A stretch of 8,320 nt of DNA, taken from an uncultured Spirochaetales bacterium (GTDB taxonomy: Bacteria; UBP6; UBA1177). The position numbers and the translations under genes are program-made. Shown piece by piece: positions 1 to 6,068 of this stretch. Below the pieces are notes generated by a model. It saw only the letters and a program-made list of their open reading frames with translations, was not told the origin of the DNA and ran no database searches. The stretch is taken from contig CACZFE010000194.1 in assembly GCA_902780365.1 (NCBI GenBank), positions 1-8,320 of the forward strand, read 5' to 3'. The first letter of the stretch is position 1; every line of letters starts with the position of its first letter.

Positions 1-522
1 TTTGACGAAAATCTGCTCGCTACGAAGCTTGTCTCTTCTCATGTCGATTATAACCATAAGTTCCGTTTTGGGGACAAAGGCGCAATCTATTTTAAAGACG
101 GCGGCACTTTTAAGATAGCCTTCAGCAATGAAAACGGAATGTTTAACGATGTCTATTCTGTGGATGGCGGGATTCCTATGCGTTCGGCTGCTGTTGTGAC
201 TATAGGAACTGAAATTTTTATGGCAGCGGGGGTAGAAGAGAGGATTCTTCACAAAATAAAAGACCCGTGTGTTACAAAAAGGATTCAGGTAAAGACCTCC
301 AATTTTGTAAAAATAACATTCTCTGGAACCGGTGCTTCAATGATACGATTGGCTTCACTGCCTGCAACTCCTGTTTACATTTCTCTTTTTGAAATTGACG
401 GAAAAATCCATGCATTTATGACGGATGAAAAAGGAAAGGGCAGAATAATCGTATATAATAACCATTTTGATTCATGGGAAGAGCTCTCTGTTTTTGATAT
501 GAATCAATGGAGGTTAAAATGA
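1..522 (+). CDS. 3' end of an unrecognised gene (173 codons visible)
   Basis: The reading frame is open from the first base of the window to the TGA at 520-522, so the true start lies upstream. I do not recognise the family. The visible protein is built of short alternating hydrophobic and polar stretches (for example IYFKDGGTFKIAF, VYISLFEIDGKIHAF, GRIIVYNNHFDSWEEL), which looks like successive beta strands of a propeller or beta-sandwich protein. It has one Cys and no transmembrane segment in the visible part. Its stop overlaps the ATG of the lipoprotein gene (ATGA at 519-522), which implies translational coupling and a shared operon. A role at the cell surface alongside that lipoprotein is inference from this arrangement. 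It could be the C-terminus of another lipoprotein, but the N-terminus is not available to test this. Confidence 0.7.
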   Translation, partial: FDENLLATKLVSSHVDYNHKFRFGDKGAIYFKDGGTFKIAFSNENGMFNDVYSVDGGIPMRSAAVVTIGTEIFMAAGVEERILHKIKDPCVTKRIQVKTSNFVKITFSGTGASMIRLASLPATPVYISLFEIDGKIHAFMTDEKGKGRIIVYNNHFDSWEELSVFDMNQWRLK

Positions 523-2237
523 AAAAATATTCAATAATTTTCATCGTTTTAGCGTTTACATTGTTCATGTCGTGTTCATCAGGCAGCAAATCAAACAACG
601 ATTCCGACATTCTTCCAGATGCCGATTCCGACGGCAGTGATGCGGAAACTCTTGATGATGATTTTGATTCGCAAGATACGGATAATTTAGATGATGATCA
701 TAAAACTGATGATTCTGATTCTGAAAGCGGTGTTTCGGATTCAGACCACGAATGCGAAAAACATGACTATGATTCAGATTTTGAACTCAGTAACGATCCC
801 TACTGCGAGGAATACGGGGAATATGCTGATAGAATTGCATACCGTTTCTACAAGGATGAGCCGCTAAGAGGTAACGATCCTGAAAATGTTAAAGATTTGT
901 GGTCTACGCTATGTTGGGTGGATAAATGCTGTGATGAATGCGAACCGCGTCCTTACGATTTGTGTCCTTCGGAGTATCCGTTTGAAGCAGCATTAACATA
1001 TTTTCACTATAAAGAAGGTATGTCTTCCGGAATTAAGAAAGCAAAATTTCAATGCGATGCCCAGCTGACACCGGGATTATGGACACTTCCATCCATTGCG
1101 ACATCTTTACAAATGAATCTGCTCAACGGAAAGCTCCAGTTCAATCCTCGAAATAATGCACCTATTCAGTATGATTCAGTTCAGTCGCTTGCAACTTATG
1201 TTTATGATTTAGACACAAGAAAACTTGAGAGAATCGGCGGACCTCAGATGGAGGGCTGGCAGAATTCAAGATACTATTTTATTTCAACTTTTGACTGGCG
1301 TATATCAGACCAGAAAGAATCCCCGTATTACGAAATGGGAAACAAGGAATTTGTGGTTTATTACGACAAAGAAACAAATACTTACGGCTATGCTTTCAAA
1401 TCTAATGAAACTCCATCGAGTACCATAGATCTCAGAGCAAGTGAACACTATCTTTTCATGTCGGTCAATTTCGCAAAATATTATGAAATCGGCGGCGAAG
1501 AATACTATTCCAACGACAGAAGGATTTTATATACAAAAATAGGTGAATGGGATAACTGGAAAGAATTGAAATATAAGAAAAAAAACGAGGTCGAGGATGA
1601 ACGCCGTGCCGGATATCCGTCGATGATAGACGACTATGTTGTTTATTTTGATTACGATCTTGAAATACAGTTCTGCGACTTATCAAAAGGAGATGAAGGA
1701 TGTTTTAAAGTATCAAGAGATGACGAATACGGCAGATATCCGATTTTCAAGGATAAAAATACTGTGATATACAGCTCTGAAAAAAAGGATGATCCTGATG
1801 AAGTTGCCAGTATTGTTCAAGCAGATATTAGTGACAGAAGCAATATAAAATATGAAACCTTGTATGAATGGCCGGAACTTTATTCTGTTCAACCTGCCAA
1901 TGTGGAAGGTGACACACTGTTGTTCATAAGAAAATACTTACATGACGGAGAGAATTTCGACAATTCGTCTCCAGAAGGTCAAACCTATAATAAAGATGCC
2001 TGTTTTTATAGTTTTGCAGAGAAAACAACCGTATGCATGGATGAAAAATTTGATCTTCAGATGATAAAAGACGACGGCTATAAGTATAAGCGTTACTATG
2101 TTTTCCACAGTTTTGCCGATGTGTTAGTTCGCGATCTTGAGTGTTACTGCGACTTCTATCCTGAAAAATGCCCGTTGATTGACTATACGCCGAATCCAGA
2201 TAATCCGAAAGAACCGTGGAAAAGAGAATGTAAGTAG
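519..2237 (+). CDS. Lipoprotein with Asp-rich linker and probable beta-propeller domain
   Basis: This encodes 572 aa. The start is ATG 519, because GGAGG at 509-513 sits 5 nt ahead of it and the product then begins with a normal signal peptide; an in-frame ATG at 507 lies inside that ribosome-binding site. The N-terminus has Lys2-Lys3, a hydrophobic core (SIIFIVLAFTLF) and a lipobox-like FMSC, so Cys19 is the likely lipidation site. Residues ~27-90 are a low-complexity Asp/Ser-rich linker, presumably an extended acidic tether. The rest is rich in Tyr, Asp and Cys (including CCDEC) and carries spaced strand-like segments with TolB/WD40-like character (GYPSMIDDYVVYFDYD, GRYPIFKDKNTVIYSS), consistent with a beta-propeller exported across the inner membrane. 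No enzymatic motif is visible. It overlaps the upstream gene by 4 bp. Its TAG stop lies exactly where valS-like sequence begins, so its natural C-terminus may have been altered. The specific function is unknown. Confidence 0.85.
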   Translation: MKKYSIIFIVLAFTLFMSCSSGSKSNNDSDILPDADSDGSDAETLDDDFDSQDTDNLDDDHKTDDSDSESGVSDSDHECEKHDYDSDFELSNDPYCEEYGEYADRIAYRFYKDEPLRGNDPENVKDLWSTLCWVDKCCDECEPRPYDLCPSEYPFEAALTYFHYKEGMSSGIKKAKFQCDAQLTPGLWTLPSIATSLQMNLLNGKLQFNPRNNAPIQYDSVQSLATYVYDLDTRKLERIGGPQMEGWQNSRYYFISTFDWRISDQKESPYYEMGNKEFVVYYDKETNTYGYAFKSNETPSSTIDLRASEHYLFMSVNFAKYYEIGGEEYYSNDRRILYTKIGEWDNWKELKYKKKNEVEDERRAGYPSMIDDYVVYFDYDLEIQFCDLSKGDEGCFKVSRDDEYGRYPIFKDKNTVIYSSEKKDDPDEVASIVQADISDRSNIKYETLYEWPELYSVQPANVEGDTLLFIRKYLHDGENFDNSSPEGQTYNKDACFYSFAEKTTVCMDEKFDLQMIKDDGYKYKRYYVFHSFADVLVRDLECYCDFYPEKCPLIDYTPNPDNPKEPWKRECK

Positions 2238-2931
2238 AATCAAACCGACATTCTTCGGCACTGACGAAAACGCGAAAACAGTCGGCAAAAAGGTCCTTCT
2301 CAAAGTCCTCGACGCAAGCTTCAAACTGCTTCACCCCTTCATGCCGCACGTCACCGAAGAGTTGTGGCAGAGCCTGCCTTTCACCTTCGACGGACGCGAA
2401 GAATCTATAATGATAAGCCGCTTCCCCGAAGCAGGAGACTGCCCCGTTTTCGAGAAAGACGCTCAGACGATGGAAGAGATCATCGAGATCATCACCGTCA
2501 TCAGAACGATCCGTGCCGAAAACAACATCAAACCCTCTGCCGAACTTCCGCTCAAACTTGCACTTGTTGAGGGTCTCAGGAACGCTCTCAGCGAAAAACT
2601 CGAATACATAATCAAGCTCGCAAGAGTAAAAGATATTGAATTTGTTGATACTTTCACGCCGGACAAAGAGACCGCAAGCTCCCTCGTAAAAGGCGGCACG
2701 CTCTACATCCCGCTTGCAGGATTCATCGATTTCACCGACGAAATTAAGCGTCTTGAAAAGGAAATCGCGAAACTCCAGAAAGATTTCGACCTCTGCGACA
2801 GAAAACTGAATAACCCGAATTTCCTCGAAAAAGCTCAGCCCGAAGTAGTCGAAAAAGAAAAATCAAAACACACCGAACTTTCCGAAAATCTGGCACATCT
2901 TAAAGCGAGATTGGGGGAGATCAGGAAATAA
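2230..2931 (+). pseudogene. valS: valS 3' fragment: C-terminal part of valyl-tRNA synthetase, catalytic core missing
   Basis: About 233 codons, ending at TAA 2929-2931, match the end of ValS, which charges tRNA-Val in the cytoplasm. The first recognisable residues are SRIKPTFFG, the segment just before the anticodon-binding helices. LLHPFMPHVTEELWQ (from ~2326) is the class-I Val/Leu/Ile synthetase anticodon-binding signature. The last ~75 residues (LYIPLAGFIDFTDEIKRLEKE onward) are the ValS C-terminal coiled-coil arm. A full ValS is about 850-950 aa, so roughly the first 600-650 residues, with HIGH and KMSKS, are absent. In this frame a TGA lies at 2176-2178, and the only early start is a TTG inside the lipoprotein gene, so no functional synthetase can be made here. 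Codon use changes at the boundary toward C-ending codons, as expected of a highly expressed housekeeping gene. It is either a truncated copy or the product of a misassembled junction. Confidence 0.9.
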
Positions 2932-3000
2932 AAATCCAGACAAATCAGTGTTGTTTCAAATATTCAGATATTTTTGGATATCAGGTATTTTTGAACTTCC

Positions 3001-3332
3001 CTAAACCAAAACAATACTTTTTGCCCAATCGACAAATTCCTTAGCCATTTCTATTGCTTTTACTGCATGACGTTCTTCAAGAAACAGTTCGTTGGGATAA
3101 CGCATCGAAACAGCGTAAGGAGTCAGAATATCTGCATAATTGTAATACCGCCCTGGCTGCCGTGCAGCACAATCAATGCTTTGACAGCTTTTTCGGCCGC
3201 CTGCTGGCAGTGAAAGCACACGATTTCAAGCGGTTTCGGGTTATATGTCGCCAAAAGATGAGTCGCAACTCCTAAATCCGCTTCCGCAAAGGAAAGCCAT
3301 TCTTTCGCGTCGTTTAAATTTTCGTTAGCCAT
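3001..3332 (-). pseudogene. HEPN-domain toxin gene with internal out-of-frame deletion
   Basis: The gene starts at ATG 3332-3330, with AAAGGAG at 3348-3342 about 9 nt upstream, and runs toward the TAG at 3003-3001. The first 58 residues are a typical HEPN N-terminal half, with WLSFAEADLGVA and the family hallmark CFHCQQAAEKAVKAL. After VLHG (to about 3159) the frame runs into a TGA at 3125-3123. The C-terminal HEPN half resumes in another frame from about 3138 (YADILTPYAVSMRYP, then the last helix with AKEFVDWAKSIV). The central stretch normally holding the THDL-type helix, about 20-30 residues, is missing and the loss is not a multiple of three, so a single indel cannot repair it. HEPN partners of MNT nucleotidyltransferases are RNA-cleaving or RNA-binding toxins. 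The start overlaps the upstream nucleotidyltransferase gene by 8 bp. The gene is probably dead unless the assembly is wrong here. Confidence 0.85.
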
Positions 3333-3636
3333 ACAGCAGCACTCCTTTGTTCATAACTTCGTTTTCAATTCCCATTCTGTTTTTACGGCTTTCAAATCGG
3401 CTCTCAGTGCAGATGACAATGTCCACCGCGCGGCTTCGCACCGAACGGATTGACTTGTAAGCTTCAGCCGTCAAATCGGCAAGATTCTGTGAACCGTCCT
3501 TGACAATGATATAAAAATCGAAGTCGCTGTCTTCGGTTGCCGTTCCGTCCGCAAACGAACCGAAGAGATATATTTTCAATGGTGTCAGTTCGTTCACAAG
3601 TTTCTCTTTTATGAGATTGATTTCATTTTCAGGCAT
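3325..3636 (-). CDS. MNT-type minimal nucleotidyltransferase (MntA-like antitoxin)
   Basis: This is a 103-aa cytoplasmic protein. ATG 3636-3634 is preceded by GGAGG at 3647-3643 with a 7-nt gap. The DNA polymerase beta-type nucleotidyltransferase motif is complete: GS at residues 26-27, DxD at Asp38 and Asp40 (GSFADGTATEDSDFDFYIIV), and a third carboxylate at Asp72 (AVDIVI). The length is normal for this family. In characterised MntA-HepT systems the nucleotidyltransferase neutralises its HEPN partner by transferring AMP to it; the same role here is inferred from the pairing and gene order. The stop lies inside the 5' end of the HEPN gene, giving an 8-bp overlap and tight coupling. Since the HEPN gene downstream is broken, this antitoxin appears to be an orphan. 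A palindrome in its leader may matter for regulation. Confidence 0.88.
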   Translation of the reverse strand: MPENEINLIKEKLVNELTPLKIYLFGSFADGTATEDSDFDFYIIVKDGSQNLADLTAEAYKSIRSVRSRAVDIVICTESRFESRKNRMGIENEVMNKGVLLYG

Positions 3637-3654
3637 TTCTGAACCTCCGTAAAT

Positions 3655-3676
3655 GAGACGTATCAGGTTACGTCTC
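3655..3676 (-). repeat. Palindrome in the leader of the MNT/HEPN operon
   Basis: This is a perfect 7-bp inverted repeat, GAGACGT and ACGTCTC, separated by 8 bases. It lies 8 nt upstream of the GGAGG ribosome-binding site of the nucleotidyltransferase and downstream of a TATAAT box, so it would be near the 5' end of the mRNA. It could be an operator, an RNA hairpin affecting translation, or a copy of a dispersed intergenic palindrome; similar GAGACG/CGTCTC palindromes are common between genes in several bacterial groups. The palindrome is seen directly; its role is not known. Confidence 0.5.
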
Positions 3677-3693
3677 TACAACAAAACTTGTGT

Positions 3694-3721
3694 ATTATAT
3701 TCAATTATTCGGAAATTGCGA
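3694..3721 (-). promoter_or_regulatory. Possible promoter of the MNT/HEPN operon
   Basis: On the minus strand a perfect -10 hexamer TATAAT occupies 3699-3694. With a 16-nt spacer the -35 would be TCGCAA (3721-3716), a poor match (3 of 6) to TTGACA. Transcription would start near 3687, giving a ~50-nt leader that contains the palindrome at 3655-3676. The very AT-rich context makes a chance TATAAT plausible. Confidence 0.35.
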
Positions 3722-3747
3722 GAAACACTGTGTGTTTTGTTATAGTT

Positions 3748-4896
3748 TTATTCTTCCGAAAAATCGGTGTCAAGAACGATCTGAAACTGATAACCTGGGA
3801 ATTCTTTGCTTACATCGTTCAGGATTTCCGTGTAGATTCTTCTTCTGTCGCCGGCTCCGAGGCTGACTACGACATCGAATCTCATGGTTTTTTCTTCTTT
3901 CACGAGATAGAAGCCGTGAAGCTGCAGCACATGCTCGCGGGAAAATACGATATCATGGATTTTGTTCCTGATTTCAATGGTTTCGGCATCGTGAGTGTTC
4001 ACGGAATAGACTCCGATCGCGGTCAGGATCACGTTGTGTTTCTTGTAGACGGTGACCTGGATCTCGCGGATAAGTCTGTCGAGCATGTCGGCGGAGTAGG
4101 TGTCGGGAACTTCAATGTGGATCGAGCCATTCCATGAGTCGGGGCCGTAGTTGTTCAGCACGAGGTCGTATGCACCGCTGACATCGGGAAAACTCAGGAC
4201 GGTCTCTTTTATGCTGTGTGCAAGGTCGGGGTCGTTTCTTTCGCCGAGCAGCCGCGAAACCGTATCTTTCAGCATTTCAATGCCCGATTTTACGATCACA
4301 AGCGAAATCACAGCGCCGAGCCACGCTTCAAGCGAAATTCCCGCAATCAGAAAAACTGCCGCCGCGACAAGTGTCGAAGCCGAGATCACGGAATCCAGCG
4401 TCGCGTCTTCGCCTGAGTTTACGAGAGAATCGGAATTTACCTTGAGTCCGACGCTTTTGACGTAACGCCCGAGAACTATTTTCACCAGAACGGCGATACC
4501 TACGATCACAAGCGAAGTCGCCGTGTATTCCGGAGTTTCAGGGGTGATGATCTTTTTGACCGATTCAACAAGCGAAGTGACACCGGCGTAAAGCACGATC
4601 ACGGAAATCACCATCGCGCTCAGATACTCGATCCTGCCGTAGCCGAAAGGGTGCTTTTTGTCGGGTTCGCGCCCCGCCAGCTTCGTTCCGATGATGGTAA
4701 TGAGCGAACTTCCCGCATCCGAAATGTTGTTTACAGCGTCCAGAACGATCGCTATGGAGTTTGACATGAGACCGATCACCGCTTTGAAAGCTGCAAGAAA
4801 AATATTTGCGACGATTCCGATAATGCTTGTTCTGACGATTATTTTTTCCCGCGGCGTTCCGCCGTTTTCCGCATTCGCGATTTTTTCTTTGTTCAT
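3748..4896 (-). CDS. Cation diffusion facilitator (CDF) metal exporter, Mn2+-type metal site
   Basis: This is an inner-membrane CDF antiporter of 382 aa that exports a divalent metal in exchange for protons. I chose ATG 4896-4894 because GGAG at 4906-4903 lies 6 nt upstream; ATG 4899 is a close alternative, and TTG 4911 lies upstream of the ribosome-binding site. Numbering from 4896, several transmembrane helices lie in ~20-202. TM2 carries DAVNNISDAGSS, with metal ligands Asn56 and Asp60. TM5 carries EDATLDS, with Asp164 and Asp168. Zinc CDFs usually have His-Asp/His-Asp at this site, whereas Asn-Asp/Asp-Asp is found in Mn2+ exporters such as pneumococcal MntE, so Mn2+ is the best guess. HPFGYGRIEYL is the conserved CDF loop. 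The cytoplasmic CDF domain spans ~220-295, and an additional ~85-residue ferredoxin-like alpha/beta domain follows. The gene stands alone, and no metal-sensor site was recognised. Confidence 0.92.
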   Translation of the reverse strand: MNKEKIANAENGGTPREKIIVRTSIIGIVANIFLAAFKAVIGLMSNSIAIVLDAVNNISDAGSSLITIIGTKLAGREPDKKHPFGYGRIEYLSAMVISVIVLYAGVTSLVESVKKIITPETPEYTATSLVIVGIAVLVKIVLGRYVKSVGLKVNSDSLVNSGEDATLDSVISASTLVAAAVFLIAGISLEAWLGAVISLVIVKSGIEMLKDTVSRLLGERNDPDLAHSIKETVLSFPDVSGAYDLVLNNYGPDSWNGSIHIEVPDTYSADMLDRLIREIQVTVYKKHNVILTAIGVYSVNTHDAETIEIRNKIHDIVFSREHVLQLHGFYLVKEEKTMRFDVVVSLGAGDRRRIYTEILNDVSKEFPGYQFQIVLDTDFSEE

Positions 4897-4973
4897 CATT
4901 TTCTCCGTCAAAAAAGATCTGCCGGAAGATATAAAGTGAACACGAAAAATGCAATAATTTGCAGTCTAAGGAC

Positions 4974-5036
4974 AAGTTCAACAAAGCGCAGCAAAGGATC
5001 TCAGAGATCTTTCACATTCGTTCAAGATGACAAAGA
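4974..5036. repeat. Decayed palindromic intergenic repeat
   Basis: The centre, 4997-5009, is a near-perfect palindrome (GATCTC-A-GAGATC). The arms extend imperfectly outward: GCGCAGCAAAG on the left, and TTTCACATTCGTTC followed by AAGATGACAAAG on the right. The pattern resembles the palindromic intergenic sequence of the type AGCGCAGCGAAGGATCT with its reverse complement ending in AGGATGACA, which I recall from many bacterial genomes. The arms have diverged. It has no coding capacity and may act as a hairpin. The rest of the 238-bp gap between the CDF gene (-) and the secreted-protein gene (+) holds the promoter at 5078 and no recognisable RNA gene. Confidence 0.45.
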
Positions 5037-5077
5037 TATTTCGTATAACTCAACATGACGTATGATTTTATTTTGTC

Positions 5078-5105
5078 TTGACTTGTTTTTGTTTACAGCT
5101 AAAAT
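5078..5105 (+). promoter_or_regulatory. Sigma70-type promoter for the secreted repeat protein
   Basis: TTGACT (5078-5083, 5 of 6 to TTGACA) and TAAAAT (5100-5105, 5 of 6 to TATAAT) are separated by 16 nt. Transcription would start near 5112, giving a ~38-nt leader with the ribosome-binding site AAGAGG at 5138-5143. It is the best promoter match I found in the window. Confidence 0.65.
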
Positions 5106-5149
5106 AATGAGTTCTTTTGCTTTTTATCAACTTTTTAAAGAGGCGACAA

Positions 5150-6019
5150 ATGAAAAAGTTTTTGGTTTTAACGGTTGCAGTTTTAACAACCATGATTTCG
5201 TTCAACCTGTTGGCTGAGTGCACCGGTCTCTCTTTTGATCCGGATGTTGAACTTTTAGAGACTTCAGACGGGATTTCACCGAACAAACTTGTTTCGATTG
5301 AATTGACAGGGATTCCTTCAACAGTAGTCGGACAGCTTAACATGGAGTTCTATCCGAATGATTTTAACAATGAATCATTCACAGATTATGCGGCTGTCGG
5401 AACCTACGATCTCGGCACAGGGAACAATGCTAGTTTTGCTACATGCAACCAGTGTGTTTTAATGGCTTTCTATGATCCCAACAACGATTATGCTTTCGTA
5501 AAAGAATTTTACCAGCAGGAAGGATCTATTCAGATCACAAAAAATGATTTCGTAGAGAACGATCATTACTATTATGAAGGTGTTCTCACCGTCAAACTTG
5601 CAGAGGCTGAAATTAACGAAACTACTTTCGCGACTACATTTGTTGAAGGCGGCGATTGCTACGAAATCCAGACCGCGGCATTTTCAAATTTCCCTGCTGA
5701 TGGCGGAGACACTGGTTCAGATCCTGTAGATACGGGCGACACGGGCGATACCGGCAGCGATCCGGCTGATACAGGCGACACCGGCAGCGATCCTGTAGAT
5801 ACAGGCGACACCGGTAGCAGCGATCCGGCTGATACCGGCAGCGATCCGGCTGACACGACTCCGGCAGATGATACCACTCCGGCTGATGACACGACTCCGG
5901 CTGATGACACGACACCGGCAGACGATACGACTCCGGCAGATGACACGACTCCGGCAGACGACACGACTCCGGCTGAGGAAGATGAAGACGACGGCGGTTG
6001 CGCACTCGTAATACTCTAA
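5150..6019 (+). CDS. Secreted protein with DTG/SDP and TTPADD repeats and a Gly-Gly-Cys tail
   Basis: This encodes 289 aa. ATG 5150 is chosen because AAGAGG lies 6 nt upstream and a clean signal peptide follows (MKKFLVLTVAV... to NLLA, with cleavage likely after Ala22). Residues 23-180 form one folded, strand-rich domain with Cys24, Cys99, Cys102 (TCNQC) and Cys170 (GGDCYEI), plausibly in disulfides. It has a cohesin-like or Ig-like feel (NKLVSIELTGIP, YEGVLTVKLAEAEI), but I cannot assign a family. Residues ~186-236 are DTG/SDPxD repeats. Residues 236-271 are six TTPADD units, then TTPAEE and DEDD. The chain ends GGCALVIL. An acidic stalk followed by Gly-Gly-Cys and a few hydrophobic residues suggests a C-terminal anchoring or processing signal, but the tail is too short to span a membrane. 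Its own promoter and terminator make it a single-gene unit, divergent from the CDF gene. The function is unknown; surface display is inferred. Confidence 0.88.
   Translation: MKKFLVLTVAVLTTMISFNLLAECTGLSFDPDVELLETSDGISPNKLVSIELTGIPSTVVGQLNMEFYPNDFNNESFTDYAAVGTYDLGTGNNASFATCNQCVLMAFYDPNNDYAFVKEFYQQEGSIQITKNDFVENDHYYYEGVLTVKLAEAEINETTFATTFVEGGDCYEIQTAAFSNFPADGGDTGSDPVDTGDTGDTGSDPADTGDTGSDPVDTGDTGSSDPADTGSDPADTTPADDTTPADDTTPADDTTPADDTTPADDTTPADDTTPAEEDEDDGGCALVIL
5708..5854 (+). repeat. Irregular DTG / SDP(A/V)D coding repeats
   Basis: Alternating GDTG and SDPVD or SDPAD modules (for example DTGDTGSDPADTGDTG) are encoded by closely similar nucleotide units. Synonymous changes (gat/gac, aca/acg/acc, ggc/ggt) show the array is not freshly duplicated. 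The spacing is irregular, with one extra Ser at TGSSDPAD. In the protein it forms the first half of the acidic linker. Confidence 0.8.
5855..5980 (+). repeat. Seven 18-bp tandem units encoding TTPADD
   Basis: Six in-frame TTPADD units begin at 5855, 5873, 5891, 5909, 5927 and 5945, and a variant TTPAEE begins at 5963. The unit is close to ACGACTCCGGCAGATGAC with mostly third-position variation. Because the unit is a multiple of three, gain or loss of copies would change the stalk length without a frameshift. Confidence 0.9.
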
Positions 6020-6044
6020 TCGTCAATCACTTTTTGATTTTCAG

Positions 6045-6068
6045 GGGCGCTTCGGCGCCCTTTTTTTT
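6045..6068 (+). terminator. Rho-independent terminator of the secreted-protein gene
   Basis: A perfect 6-bp GC stem, GGGCGC and GCGCCC, closed by a TTCG tetraloop, is followed by eight T (6061-6068). It begins 25 nt after the TAA. The last bases of the T run overlap the stop codon of the convergent tex gene. On the minus strand the hairpin has no T run after it, so it serves the plus strand. Confidence 0.92.

Noticed and set aside
2179..2229. TTG 2179 as the start of a 250-aa ValS-related protein
   Set aside because: The first 17 codons are the lipoprotein tail read in another frame; homology to ValS begins only at ~2230 and no ribosome-binding site is present.
2967..2982. Hairpin GATAT/ATATC as a terminator after the valS fragment
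   Set aside because: The stem is only 5 A/T-rich base pairs and there is no clear T run right after it.
3723..3737. AAACAC/GTGTTT hairpin downstream of the CDF gene as its terminator
   Set aside because: On the minus strand it is not followed by a T run; the stem is short and could be chance.
4897..4911. TTG 4911 as the CDF start
   Set aside because: It lies upstream of the GGAG ribosome-binding site, which instead fits ATG 4896.
5855..5980. CRISPR-like array
   Set aside because: The units are contiguous 18-bp coding repeats with no spacers.
5634..6026. Long minus-strand ORFs over the repeat region, with SSAGVV-type repeats
   Set aside because: They are mirror images of the 18-bp coding repeats, have no ribosome-binding site, and disappear outside the array.
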